A stretch of 64,000 nt of DNA from Paraburkholderia sp. BCC1884 (GCF_900996225.1 NZ_CAAJGL010000067.1:1-64000); one strand, 5' to 3'. Shown: positions 55,240 to 63,967, numbered from the stretch's first letter. The notes: a model not told the origin generated them from the sequence alone. Numbers and translations are program-made.

Positions 55240-55809
55240 TCAGCGTCGCACCAGCCCCACCACGTAGCGGCATAGTGCTTGCCCCGCATTGAAGAACTCG
55301 CACGCCACCGGCGCGCCGAGTTGCAGACAATCCCCCGCCTCCAGCCGATACACCTGAGCGCCTTCGCGAAACGTCAGCACACCTTGCGTGACCCAGATCT
55401 GCTGATGCTGAAACACGAAGGCATCCGATGGATACGGCACCTTCACGCCCGCCGGCAATTCCACTTCGAGTAGTTCCAGCACCCCACCGGTGGGCGGCGA
55501 AATGCGTCGCCGGATATAGCCGGTTTCCGGGTCTTGCCAGACGGCCTGGTCCGCACGCCGCACGAGCCTCTCGCCCGTCTGCTCGGCCAGCGCCAGCAAA
55601 GTCGAGAGCGTCAGCCCGAACGCACCCGACAGCCGGCCCAACACCGTGGCGGTCGGACTTGCTTCGGCGCGCTCGATCTTGCTGATCATCGCTTTCGACA
55701 CGCCCGAGCGTTCGGCCAGTTCGCTCAACGACCAGTTGCGCGCTTCACGCTCGGTCCTCACACGGGACGAGATCGCCTGGGTCAGATCGACAGCCGTGGA
55801 GTCGGACAT
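55240..55809 (-). CDS. XRE-family regulator with C-terminal cupin domain
   Basis: A 189-residue regulator. The helix-turn-helix is at about residues 15-70 (LSELAERSGVSKAMISKIER), and a cupin sensor fills about 105-185 (QIWVTQGVLTFREGAQVYRL, EAGDCLQLGAPVACEFFNAG). Proteins of this build usually repress the neighbouring genes and release on binding a small metabolite. It is divergent from the monooxygenase operon at 55993, with an inverted repeat between them at 55920. The start at 55809 fits the family N-terminus. Confidence 0.88.
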   Translation of the reverse strand: MSDSTAVDLTQAISSRVRTEREARNWSLSELAERSGVSKAMISKIERAEASPTATVLGRLSGAFGLTLSTLLALAEQTGERLVRRADQAVWQDPETGYIRRRISPPTGGVLELLEVELPAGVKVPYPSDAFVFQHQQIWVTQGVLTFREGAQVYRLEAGDCLQLGAPVACEFFNAGQALCRYVVGLVRR

Positions 55810-55919
55810 GGCAAGTGCCTGAGGTTGAAATAAAGAGCGGGAGAGCGCCCGATTATAGCGATGCGCCTCGACGAGACGGCCAACCGCCCGAGCATTAAAA
55901 GCCGGAATCAATGTCTTGC

Positions 55920-55941
55920 ATAGTGATTTTTCGTCCACTAT
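55920..55941. promoter_or_regulatory. inverted repeat ATAGTG-N10-CACTAT in the divergent promoter
   Basis: Six-base arms ATAGTG (55920-55925) and CACTAT (55936-55941) lie 10 bases apart in an AT-rich stretch between the XRE-cupin gene and the flavin monooxygenase gene. Symmetry, spacing and place suit a dimeric XRE repressor controlling both sides. No binding data can be read from sequence. Confidence 0.45.
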
Positions 55942-55992
55942 ATTAAACGGACACCAGCCGTGCGCATTCGTCCACCTCACCGGGAAGTCGCC

Positions 55993-57387
55993 ATGCCGAA
56001 GGAAATCGTTCTCAACGCTTTTGACATGAACTGCGTCGGTCACATCCAGCAAGGACTGTGGACGCATCCACGCGACCAGTCCACGCGCTACACCGATCTT
56101 CACTACTGGACCGATTACGCGCGCACGCTCGAAGCCGGTCTTTTCGACGGCATCTTTTTCGCGGACGTCGCGGGCGTCTACGACGTCTACGGCGGCAACC
56201 CGGACGCGGCGATTCGCGGTGCCGTGCAGGTGCCGGTCAACGATCCGACCTTGCTGATTCCAGCCATGGCTGCCGTCACGCACCATCTTTCCTTCGGCGT
56301 CACCTCGAACCTCACGGTCGAGCAACCGTATCTGTTCGCCCGCCGCATGTCGACGCTCGATCATCTGACGCGCGGACGGGTCGGCTGGAATATCGTCACG
56401 GGTTATCTCGACAGCGCGTCGCGCGCGATCGGCCTCACGGGACAGATGGCGCACGACGATCGCTACGACCTCGCCGACGAATACATGGAGCTGGTCTACA
56501 AACTGTGGGAATGCAGTTGGGAAGACGACGCGGTGCTGCGCGACCGGACGCAAGGCGTCTATGCGGACGCGTCGAAGGTTCATGTGATCCATCATCACGG
56601 CAAGCAATATCGGGTCGACGCCATGCATCTGAGCGAACCGTCGCCGCAGCGCACGCCGGTGCTCTATCAGGCGGGGTCCTCTTCGCGCGGCAAGCAGTTC
56701 GCCGCGGCGCACGCGGAATGTGTGTTCGTGAACGGCCAGGCGAAACCCGCCGTGAAAGCGATCGTCGACGATATCCGCGCGCACGCGCTCGCTGGTGGCC
56801 GACAAGCGGACGATATCAAGGTATTGCTCGGGCAAACCGTCATCACCGGGCGCACGGATAGCGAGGCGCAGGAGAAGTATGCGGAGTATCGGCGCTACGT
56901 CAGTTCCGAAGCCGCGCTCGTGCATGCGGCGGCGTCGCTCGGCATCGACTTCGCGCGCTACGACCTCGATGAACCGATCGAGACCGGCAAGAGTCAGGCG
57001 ATCGTGTCGAACGTCGAAGCCATGACGCGCGCGGCCGGCCCGCAATGGACCAAACGCAAGCTGCTCGAACAGATGATGCTCGGCAGCCGCCAGGCGCCGC
57101 TCGTCGGTTCGGCTGAACGGATCGCGGACGAACTGATCGCGTGGACCGAACAGACCGGCGTAGACGGCTTCAATCTGTCGCGCACCGTCGCGCCGGAATG
57201 CTTCGCGGATTTCATCGACCTCGTGGTGCCGATTCTGCAGGAACGCGGCGCCTATAAGCGCGCGTATCGCGATGGCACGTTGCGTGAAAAACTCTTCGGT
57301 CATGCGCGTTTGCCCGCGACGCATACGGCGGCGCGCTTCCGTTCGCCGTCGAACGCAATGGCTACACCCGCCGATGTTGCACGTTGA
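55993..57387 (+). CDS. LLM-class flavin-dependent monooxygenase
   Basis: A 464-residue FMNH2-dependent monooxygenase of the nitrilotriacetate/dibenzothiophene monooxygenase branch. Family blocks are MNCVGHIQQGLWTHPRDQS at the N-terminus, LFDGIFFADVAGVYDVYGG, and WNIVTGYLDSASRAIGL near residue 135. It uses reduced flavin from the reductase at 57471 to oxygenate an organosulfur, amine or similar compound; the substrate is unknown. The ATG at 55993 gives the normal family start; a GTG at 55960 is an alternative. Confidence 0.88.
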   Translation: MPKEIVLNAFDMNCVGHIQQGLWTHPRDQSTRYTDLHYWTDYARTLEAGLFDGIFFADVAGVYDVYGGNPDAAIRGAVQVPVNDPTLLIPAMAAVTHHLSFGVTSNLTVEQPYLFARRMSTLDHLTRGRVGWNIVTGYLDSASRAIGLTGQMAHDDRYDLADEYMELVYKLWECSWEDDAVLRDRTQGVYADASKVHVIHHHGKQYRVDAMHLSEPSPQRTPVLYQAGSSSRGKQFAAAHAECVFVNGQAKPAVKAIVDDIRAHALAGGRQADDIKVLLGQTVITGRTDSEAQEKYAEYRRYVSSEAALVHAAASLGIDFARYDLDEPIETGKSQAIVSNVEAMTRAAGPQWTKRKLLEQMMLGSRQAPLVGSAERIADELIAWTEQTGVDGFNLSRTVAPECFADFIDLVVPILQERGAYKRAYRDGTLREKLFGHARLPATHTAARFRSPSNAMATPADVAR

Positions 57388-57470
57388 CATGACCCTGTGT
57401 GTATCTCGTTGCTGCCGCGTGGCGCCACACGCGGTGAGGGTTCCATTCGCTCGTCAACGCAGAGGCTCCC

Positions 57471-58013
57471 ATGCTTGACCCACGCATTTTCCGCGACGCG
57501 ATGGCCGGTCTGGGCGCCGCCGTCAACATCATCACGAGCGATGGCGCAGCGGGTCTGGCCGGCTGCACGGCCTCGGCGGTCTGCACCGTGACCGACGCGC
57601 CACCTACGTTGCTCGTCTGCATCAATCGCAGCAGCCGCAACAACGCGGCGTTTCGCGCGAACGGCAAGCTCTGCGTGAACGTGCTGAGCGCGGAGCAGCA
57701 GGCGCTGGCGGCGCACTTCGCCACCAGCACGCTGTCGATGCCCGAGCGTTTCGCCGCCGCACAGTGGGACATTCTGGAGACGGGCGCGCCAGTCCTGCAC
57801 GGCGCGCTCGCCTCGCTCGACTGCGAGATCGAATCGGTCACCGAAGTCGGTACGCACACCGTATTCTTCTGCGCGGTGAAAGCCGCGCACGCACCGGTCG
57901 CCGGCGATGCGCTGATCTATTATGGGCGTCGCTATCATCGGGTCGGCGCGGCCTCCGTACACGCGACTCACACTGAAACGAGCCACGCGGTCGACGCCGC
58001 AACGACGCAATAA
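57471..58013 (+). CDS. flavin reductase (RutF/HpaC-like)
   Basis: A 180-residue NAD(P)H:FMN reductase with the conserved N-terminal block FRDAMAGLGAAVNIITSDG, then GCTASAVCTVTDAPPTLLVC, FRANGKLCVNVLS and the C-terminal YYGRRYHRVG. It supplies reduced flavin to the monooxygenase 84 bases upstream. AGAGG precedes the ATG. It is followed 11 bases later by the MFS gene, so the three make one operon. Confidence 0.9.
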   Translation: MLDPRIFRDAMAGLGAAVNIITSDGAAGLAGCTASAVCTVTDAPPTLLVCINRSSRNNAAFRANGKLCVNVLSAEQQALAAHFATSTLSMPERFAAAQWDILETGAPVLHGALASLDCEIESVTEVGTHTVFFCAVKAAHAPVAGDALIYYGRRYHRVGAASVHATHTETSHAVDAATTQ

Positions 58014-58024
58014 CACGGACCTTC

Positions 58025-59272
58025 ATGAAGCCTGTCCCGGCAAGCTCATCCAATCGACTCACCCGCACGAGCGCCGGCAAGACACGTTCGCTCGTCATTC
58101 TGCTGCTCTGCCAGGTGGGGGCAATGAGCGTGTGGTTTTCGTCGTCGGCGGTGGTGGCGATCGTCAAGCAGGCACAAGGGCTTTCTTCCTTGCAGGCGAC
58201 CTTGCTCACGAGCGCGGTTCAGGCCGGCTTCGTCGCGGGGACAGTGACGAGCGCGCTGCTCTCGCTCGCCGACCGTTTCGATCCACGGCGGCTCTTCATG
58301 GTCAGTGCGCTGATCGCGGGCGCGGCCACGGCGTGTCTCGTCTTTCTGCCGCCGGCGAGTGCTGCGGCGATTCTGTTGCGCTTTGTCACGGGCATCTGCA
58401 TGGCGGGCGTCTATCCGGTGGGCATGCGGCTCGCCGCCACCTGGGCGAAGGGCGACCTCGGTCTGCTGATCGGCCTGCTGGTCGGCGCACTCACGTTCGG
58501 TTCGGCGAGTCCGCATCTGCTGGCGGCGCTCGGCGGTTCCAGCTGGCGCGCGATTTATGGCATTTCGGCATGTTGCGCGTTGCTGGCGGGCGTTGCGATT
58601 CTGCTGTGCGGCGTCGGGCCAAACATGGCGCGCGCCACGCGCATCGAGTGGGACGCGTTGGCTGGCGCGTGGCGCAAGCCGGCGTTGCGGCTGGCGAATC
58701 TCGGCTATCTCGGCCACATGTGGGAGCTTTACGCGATGTGGGCCTGGCTCGCCGTGTTCCTGCAAGCGAGCTTGACGGCGACTGGTGTTGCCGATCCGCG
58801 CGTGGCGGCCGAATGGCTGACCTTCGGCGCGGTCGCGGCAGGTGCGCTCGGCGCATGGCTCGGCGGCGCGCTGGCGGATCGTCTCGGCCGCACCACGGTG
58901 ACGATCGGCGCGATGGCCTTGAGCGGCGTGTGCGCCGCGCTGATGGGCTGGCTGTTCGGCGCGCCTGTCTGGCTCGTGAGCGTGGTCGCGTTGTGCTGGG
59001 GCGTCTCGGTGATCGCCGATTCCGCGCAGTTCTCGGCGGCCATCGCGGAACTGGCGGAACCCGCCTCGATCGGCACGCTGCTGACGGCGCAGACCTGTGC
59101 GGGTTTTCTGCTGACGCTGGTGAGCATTCATCTGGTGCCCGACATCGTCGCGCTGGCCGGTTGGCGCGGGGCGTTCGGCATGCTGGCGCTCGGGCCGCTG
59201 CTGGGGTGTGTCGCCATGGCCAGGTTGCGGCGTTTGCCGGACGCCAGGCGGCTCGCGGGCGGGCGGCGCTAG
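58025..59272 (+). CDS. MFS transporter of the monooxygenase operon
   Basis: A 415-residue inner-membrane carrier with about 12 hydrophobic segments. It has LADRFDPRRLF-type motif A after helix 2, and a second copy GGALADRLGRTTV after helix 8, typical of the cyanate/nitrate-like branch. It starts 11 bases after the flavin reductase stop, with only a weak ribosome site. It probably brings in the monooxygenase substrate or exports a product. The substrate cannot be read from sequence. Confidence 0.87.
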   Translation: MKPVPASSSNRLTRTSAGKTRSLVILLLCQVGAMSVWFSSSAVVAIVKQAQGLSSLQATLLTSAVQAGFVAGTVTSALLSLADRFDPRRLFMVSALIAGAATACLVFLPPASAAAILLRFVTGICMAGVYPVGMRLAATWAKGDLGLLIGLLVGALTFGSASPHLLAALGGSSWRAIYGISACCALLAGVAILLCGVGPNMARATRIEWDALAGAWRKPALRLANLGYLGHMWELYAMWAWLAVFLQASLTATGVADPRVAAEWLTFGAVAAGALGAWLGGALADRLGRTTVTIGAMALSGVCAALMGWLFGAPVWLVSVVALCWGVSVIADSAQFSAAIAELAEPASIGTLLTAQTCAGFLLTLVSIHLVPDIVALAGWRGAFGMLALGPLLGCVAMARLRRLPDARRLAGGRR

Positions 59273-59427
59273 CAAGGCATTCCACCTCGCGGCGGCACGG
59301 CGCCGGCACGGTACCGCATGCTCATGCGCCCTGCGCGTGCCACCTCACGGACTCAGGCCTTCCAATGCCCCGGCACCCACGCCCAGTGATTGCCTTCCCA
59401 GCGGTAGTGGCCCCTCCCTCGCCGTCA

Positions 59428-60576
59428 CTAGACGCGCACGATGCCCGTCAGCGGTCGGGACGACGCGCCCGTCCCGAACAACGCGGCGGCGGTGCGCTGC
59501 GGATCGAGCCCGAGACTTTCGCCGGCGGTGCCGGCAATCAGCGCATCGAGCGATGTGGTGGGTTTCAGATCGCGTGCTTCGTACAGGTTGTGGGCGGCGA
59601 GACCGGGCCAGTCGGCGATCACACGGCCACCCGTCACCGAGCCGCCCAGCACCATCGCCACCGACCCCGTGCCGTGATCCGTGCCGCCCGTGCCATTGGC
59701 CGCAGCGGTTCGGCCGAACTCCGTCGCCACCACCACGGTGGTTTTGCTCCACGCCGGCCCCATGCCGTCGCGCAAGGCGGCGAGCATCGTATCGAGCGCT
59801 TTCAGCTGATTGGCGAGGCGCGCGTTCTGCGCGCTATGCGTGTCCCAGCCGCCGGTTTCGATCATCGCGATGCGCGGGCCGTCCTCGCGTGACAGAAAGC
59901 CGGCGGCCAGCTTGCCGAGACTCGCCGGGTCTTGACGTGCACTTGCGTCGCCCGCCAGACCGCGCGCGGTCATCGCCGATTCCCACAGCGGACGCAGCTG
60001 CGCATCCTGATCGTAGAGCTGCGAGACGCGCGTGAGCAGATCGTCGGGTGCCTGAGGCAGAGCCGAGGGCGCGTAGGACGTCACCGCCGCACTGCCGCGC
60101 AAGGCCATCGGCACCGTCGGCGCGAAGGCGATGGCGTTTTCGCGCGTGGCCGGCAATTGCGCGACGAGCCGGTTGAGCCAACCGTCTTTCATCTGATACG
60201 GCGACGTACCGCCGGTTTCGAGCACGTTTTGTCCGTCGAAATGCGAGCGGTCGCGATAAGGCGACGCCACCGCGTGCACGAACAAAGCCTGGCGGCTCGC
60301 ATACATCGCGGCCGTCTGCGCGAGCGCCGGGTGCAACGCAAACGTGCCGTCGAGCTTAGGCGCGTTGGAGGTGTCGATCGCGAGCGCGCCGCGCAAATTC
60401 GCGTAGGCGGGGTCGGCGTACGGCACCACGATGTTCAGACCGTCGGCCGCGCCACGCTGGATCACGAACACGAAACGGCGATCGGTGGCGACGCTCGCGA
60501 ACACGATCTGCGGCGACACGAGAATCGCACCCGCGCCCGCAGCGGCGACACTCAGAAACTTGCGACGTGACAGCAT
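59428..60576 (-). CDS. DUF1501 protein with Tat signal
   Basis: A 382-residue exported protein of the DUF1501 family, related to the alkaline phosphatase/sulfatase fold. The N-terminus has a twin-Arg signal (SRRKFLSVAAAGAGAILVSP). Family blocks are FVIQRGAADGLNIVVPYADP, SHFDGQNVLETG, ETGGWDTHSAQNARLANQLK and EFGRTAAANGTGGTDHGTGS. ATG 60576 has GGAG nine bases upstream, better placed than ATG 60585. It follows the DUF1800 gene by five bases; these two families are paired in many bacteria, with unknown function. The 59273-59427 stretch on its 3' side shows no gene. Confidence 0.9.
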   Translation of the reverse strand: MLSRRKFLSVAAAGAGAILVSPQIVFASVATDRRFVFVIQRGAADGLNIVVPYADPAYANLRGALAIDTSNAPKLDGTFALHPALAQTAAMYASRQALFVHAVASPYRDRSHFDGQNVLETGGTSPYQMKDGWLNRLVAQLPATRENAIAFAPTVPMALRGSAAVTSYAPSALPQAPDDLLTRVSQLYDQDAQLRPLWESAMTARGLAGDASARQDPASLGKLAAGFLSREDGPRIAMIETGGWDTHSAQNARLANQLKALDTMLAALRDGMGPAWSKTTVVVATEFGRTAAANGTGGTDHGTGSVAMVLGGSVTGGRVIADWPGLAAHNLYEARDLKPTTSLDALIAGTAGESLGLDPQRTAAALFGTGASSRPLTGIVRV

Positions 60577-60581
60577 GGCAA

Positions 60582-62171
60582 TCATCTCCGTTGAAAATCC
60601 GGCGAGACCAGCAGGAGCGCGATGGCGGTCGAGCCGCTCTCGGCACGCGACACCGCCGTGGCCGTCGGCAGGCTGAGCGAACCGGCGAGCAAGGTCTGTC
60701 CGAGCGAGCGCGCATCGAGCCGGTCGCCGACGCGCGACGCGAAACGCTGCGCCATTTCGACCCGGCGCACCAGCGCGTCGGGGGCGGCCCAGCTCGCTGC
60801 AATATCGTCGTAACCGGCGGGCGAACCCGGCCGCCACACCGGCTGACCGAGTTGCGTGAGAATCGGCGCGGCCTGTACGTTGCCGAGCTCGCGCCAGCCG
60901 AGGCCGCGCATCGACGAAATACTCCACTCCCACGGCGTCTTGAACTTCACGGCGGTGGGCGACCAGGCTTGCGGCGTGTCGAGCAACGCACGATAGACGC
61001 TCGGCAGATCGCCGCCGCTACGCTCGAACGCACTCGCCAGACGTTCGCTCACAGCGGGCGGCGGGTTGTCGGCGACGAAGTGGCGCGCCAGCTTGCCGCC
61101 GATGTGCCGTGCGGTGGCCGGTGCGCTCGCGAGGTCATGCAGGACTGCGAGCGCCTGCTCTTCGCCGGGCTGGTCGTAGCGGCGTCCCATGATGGTTCGC
61201 GAACCCGGCTCGTGCAGCGCGGCGCGAAATACGAAGGTGCCTGGCGCAGCGTCCGGCTGTGCGCCGAAGCGGCGAGCGTTGCCACCCTTTCCCGGATTGG
61301 CGGGATTGCCGGCGAGGCTCCAGCCGGTCAGCGCACGGGCGAATTCGGTGACGTCGTCCTGGCTATAGCCGCTGCGCACGCCGAGCGTATGCAACTCCAT
61401 GATTTCGCGCGCGAGGTTTTCGTTCAGGCCGCGCTTGCGCTCGGGATCGCGCTGAGCGGCGCGCAGGGCCGCCATGCTGTCGGGGCCGACCGAGCGTGTC
61501 TGGTCGAGGAACAACTGCATGGCCGGATGACGTTCGACGGCCACCAGCATGTCTTCGAAACGGCCGAGCACGTGCGGGCGGATCGCTTCGGCTTCGAACG
61601 AACCGGCGAGCGCCGCGACGCCTGGCTTCTCGGTGGAGATCGCGAAGTGGTTGGCCCAGAAATGCACCAGCCGTTCGACGAACGGTGTCGGTGTGGTCAG
61701 CGCACTCGTGACGCGCGCATTCACCGACGAGCGGTACATGTCGAGGATTTCGCCACGGAGGGCTTTTCGTTCGGCCTGTTTGGCGGACGGCGCGGTGGCT
61801 TGCGCATCGGCCTGCGGGTTGGCTTGCGGGTTGGTCTGCGCGCCTTGATTGCCCGGGTTGGCCGGATTGGCCGGATTGGCCGGATTGGCCGGATTGCCCG
61901 GGTTGCCCTGGTTGGCCCGACTGGTCGCCTCACCCTCGCCCGCATTCTGCCTGGCTTGCTGGTTGAACTCCATGCGCTGCTGCACGAGTTCGGTCGACAG
62001 CGCCACCGAATCCGGCTGGCTCGCCCACGCGGGCGGCCTCGGCTGATACTGCTCGAACTGCGCGAGCAACCAGCCTTTCGGATCGCCGGGCGGCGTATCG
62101 TCGGCCCGCGCGCCGAGGCCGAAGCGGTTCAACGCAATCGCGGCGGCATTCAGGTTCGGTGAGTTGGCCAT
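60582..62171 (-). CDS. DUF1800 protein with Asn-Pro-Ala repeats
   Basis: A 529-residue DUF1800 protein. Family blocks are ALNRFGLGARADDTPPGDPK at the N-terminus, HFWANHFAIS near residue 170, NENLAREIMELHTLGVRSGY near 245, and FVADNPPPAVSERLASAF. An insert at about residues 80-125 is made of Asn-Pro-Ala/Gly repeats, coded by a 9-bp tandem array (see 61849). No clear signal peptide is seen. It precedes DUF1501 in the same operon. The pair may act together at the cell envelope; the function is not known. Confidence 0.88.
   Translation of the reverse strand: MANSPNLNAAAIALNRFGLGARADDTPPGDPKGWLLAQFEQYQPRPPAWASQPDSVALSTELVQQRMEFNQQARQNAGEGEATSRANQGNPGNPANPANPANPANPGNQGAQTNPQANPQADAQATAPSAKQAERKALRGEILDMYRSSVNARVTSALTTPTPFVERLVHFWANHFAISTEKPGVAALAGSFEAEAIRPHVLGRFEDMLVAVERHPAMQLFLDQTRSVGPDSMAALRAAQRDPERKRGLNENLAREIMELHTLGVRSGYSQDDVTEFARALTGWSLAGNPANPGKGGNARRFGAQPDAAPGTFVFRAALHEPGSRTIMGRRYDQPGEEQALAVLHDLASAPATARHIGGKLARHFVADNPPPAVSERLASAFERSGGDLPSVYRALLDTPQAWSPTAVKFKTPWEWSISSMRGLGWRELGNVQAAPILTQLGQPVWRPGSPAGYDDIAASWAAPDALVRRVEMAQRFASRVGDRLDARSLGQTLLAGSLSLPTATAVSRAESGSTAIALLLVSPDFQRR
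61849..61911. repeat. 9-bp tandem repeat inside the DUF1800 gene
   Basis: The unit TTGGCCGGA occurs four times in perfect tandem at 61858-61893, with variant copies TTGCCCGGG before and after and TTGCCCTGG last, 63 bases in all. On the coding strand this reads as Asn-Pro-Ala/Gly triplets. The unit is a multiple of three, so copy-number change would lengthen or shorten the insert without breaking the frame. Confidence 0.85.
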
Positions 62172-62244
62172 ACCATCCTCTTCGGCTTGGGATAGTGTTT
62201 AAACGGCCCTCCCCTGAGAATCCGTCGCTATCCGTCCATCTTTT

Positions 62245-62769
62245 TTAGTCGGCCGACGATTCGCTCGTCGCCTGGTTCGCCGGCTTCTTCGCATTGGGCG
62301 CGGGCTGCGCCTCACGCCACTGGCCGCGCAACTTCAGACTGTCGGCGAATTCGATCCGCTCCTCGGGCGAGAGCGTCGAAGCGAAATCCGCCACGCTGCC
62401 CTCCACTTGCGCGCGCAGCGTGCTGTCCGCCGCGCGCGTGCGCGCGAGCGCGGCGTCCAGCGCCGCCCGATCGAACTGCGGTGCGGCCAGCAGATCCAGC
62501 ACTTCGCGGCGCCCTTCGCGTCCCTCGCGGGCGTATTGCCGTCCCTCGCGACGCGCGCTCTTCAGACCTTCGACAAACGCCTTCTGACGCTCGGCCGACA
62601 AGGGCTGGGCGGCGAAGCGCAAGGCGCGCTGCTGGGCCAGCGCTTGCGCCGGCGCGGTGGCGCCGTGCGCCGCGAACCATTGATAAGCACCACCGACAAT
62701 CGCGCCCAGCAGGAACACGTTGAGCACCAGCGAGGCCACCAGCACGAATTTCCATGACCGGCCGTTCAT
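62245..62769 (-). CDS. Spy/CnrX-like periplasmic sensor protein
   Basis: A 174-residue protein with an N-terminal membrane anchor (WKFVLVASLVLNVFLLGAIV, residues 6-28) and a helical, Arg/Ala-rich periplasmic domain resembling heavy-metal-resistance and Spy-like proteins (PLSAERQKAFVEGLKSARRE, LSPEERIEFADSLKLR). It overlaps the preceding anti-sigma-like gene by four bases (ATGA), so translation is coupled. In CnrX-type systems such a protein senses the signal for an ECF sigma pair, which fits the gene order here. Confidence 0.8.
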   Translation of the reverse strand: MNGRSWKFVLVASLVLNVFLLGAIVGGAYQWFAAHGATAPAQALAQQRALRFAAQPLSAERQKAFVEGLKSARREGRQYAREGREGRREVLDLLAAPQFDRAALDAALARTRAADSTLRAQVEGSVADFASTLSPEERIEFADSLKLRGQWREAQPAPNAKKPANQATSESSAD

Positions 62770-63185
62770 TCGCCGCTCCAATCGGCAGACGTTCCACCGA
62801 AGCTCGAAGTTAAATAAGACGACTCATGCACGGGCGGCACCGTTTCCGTCAAAACAAAAAACGACACGGCAAACGCGCCGGCCGCCCCGCCAAGCAGACC
62901 CACGCCCGCGACCGCCGCGCCCGACCACCACCAGCGCCGCCGCGGCGCGGCCGGCTGACGCACCGGCGCGCCGGCGAGCACGCGCTGCAGCAGGGCCGCG
63001 CCTGGCGGCTCGACCTTGTCGGCGGCGAGCCAGGCGTCGATGCCGGCGGCCTCGGCGAGCACGGTGTCGGCTTCGACGCGATGCTGCGTTGCCCACGCCT
63101 GCGCCGCCGCACGCTCCTGCTGTGGCCAGCGGCGCGGATCGGCGCCATAGGCATCGACGATCTGATGGAATCTTTCGGGCGTCAT
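62766..63185 (-). CDS. anti-sigma-factor-like membrane protein
   Basis: A 139-residue protein with a cytoplasmic N-terminal half (TPERFHQIVDAYGADPRRWP), a single membrane segment at about residues 88-112 (GAAVAGVGLLGGAAGAFAVS) and a short periplasmic tail. It overlaps the sigma factor gene upstream and the Spy-like gene downstream by four bases each. Position, topology and size suit an anti-sigma factor that holds the ECF sigma at the membrane; no zinc motif of the HxxxCxxC type is present. Confidence 0.75.
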   Translation of the reverse strand: MTPERFHQIVDAYGADPRRWPQQERAAAQAWATQHRVEADTVLAEAAGIDAWLAADKVEPPGAALLQRVLAGAPVRQPAAPRRRWWWSGAAVAGVGLLGGAAGAFAVSFFVLTETVPPVHESSYLTSSFGGTSADWSGE

Positions 63186-63742
63186 GACTTGTCCTTGCTA
63201 AGGCCGCTGCCGGCCAGATGAGCGCGCAGATTGCGGCGCGCGCGTGCCAGCAGACTTTCCAACGCATCGACCGTGATGCCCATCAGGGCCGCAGCGTCGA
63301 TGTTCGACATCTCCTGGTAATAGTTGAGCACCAGTGCTTCGCGTTGCCGCGCCGGCAACGCCGCGAGCGCTTCGCGCACCCGCTGGTCCTGCGCTCGCGC
63401 TTCCAGTTGCACGTCGGGCGGCGGGGCGGGATCGGCCTCGTCGGGCATCTCGTCGTGCGGATCTTCGCGCCGGCCGCGCAAGCGGTCGTAGCAAAGATTG
63501 AGCGCCACGCGATGCACCCACGTGTCGAATTTCGCCTCGCCTTCCCGCCAGCGCGACGCCTGTTTCCAGATGCGCACGAACACCTCCTGCGCGACGTCTT
63601 CCGCCTCCATGCGGTCGCCCAGCATGCGCGTGGCGAGCGACAGCAGTCGCGGCAACTTGCGCGCAACAAGCGACCGGACGGCAGTCGGGTCTTGTCGGCC
63701 GACCTGTTCGAGCAGTTCCGCGTCGGGATCGCGTTCGCTCAA
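63182..63742 (-). CDS. ECF-type RNA polymerase sigma factor
   Basis: About 186 residues. Region 2 has EAEDVAQEVFVRIWKQASRW, and region 4 has the helix-turn-helix ALAALPARQREALVLNYYQE followed by MSNIDAAALMGITVDALESL. No ATG is found in a sensible place; I chose the TTG at 63742 because GGGGAG lies nine bases before it and the product then begins SERDPDAELL as in relatives. A TTG at 63772 would add ten residues. It heads the sigma, anti-sigma, Spy-like operon, which may extend to DUF1800-DUF1501. It probably activates its own promoter. Confidence 0.88.
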   Translation of the reverse strand: MSERDPDAELLEQVGRQDPTAVRSLVARKLPRLLSLATRMLGDRMEAEDVAQEVFVRIWKQASRWREGEAKFDTWVHRVALNLCYDRLRGRREDPHDEMPDEADPAPPPDVQLEARAQDQRVREALAALPARQREALVLNYYQEMSNIDAAALMGITVDALESLLARARRNLRAHLAGSGLSKDKS

Positions 63743-63871
63743 GACGCGACGCTCCCCGGCGCGTCTGGCCAACCAGGCGCGCGTCGCGTCGTCGGATAAG
63801 GCTGCTTCACTGGCCTGCCGCTCACGTTGGCTTCACTTTCATAAGGACCGTTGCGCCTGCTTCAGGCGCGT

Positions 63872-63967
63872 TCAATATACGACGACCGTCGGGTGATAGG
63901 GCCGCGCCGGATACACCACACAGCCGGCAAGCGCGGCCGCCAGCACGATTATGACGAGCATTTTCAT
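63872..63967 (-). CDS. 31-residue lipoprotein
   Basis: A tiny gene at the right edge. The product starts MKMLVIIVLAAALAGC, a classic lipoprotein signal with the lipobox LAGC (Cys16), and the mature part is only CVVYPARPYHPTVVVY, rich in Pro, Tyr and Val. After lipid attachment it would be a 16-residue membrane-anchored peptide. A weak AGG-type ribosome site lies upstream. It is on the same strand as the ECF sigma operon and about 130 bases upstream of the sigma start. The function is unknown. Confidence 0.6.
   Translation of the reverse strand: MKMLVIIVLAAALAGCVVYPARPYHPTVVVY

Noticed and set aside
61849..61911. Repeat array as a CRISPR
   Set aside because: The unit is 9 bp without spacers and lies inside a coding gene; it is a tandem codon repeat.
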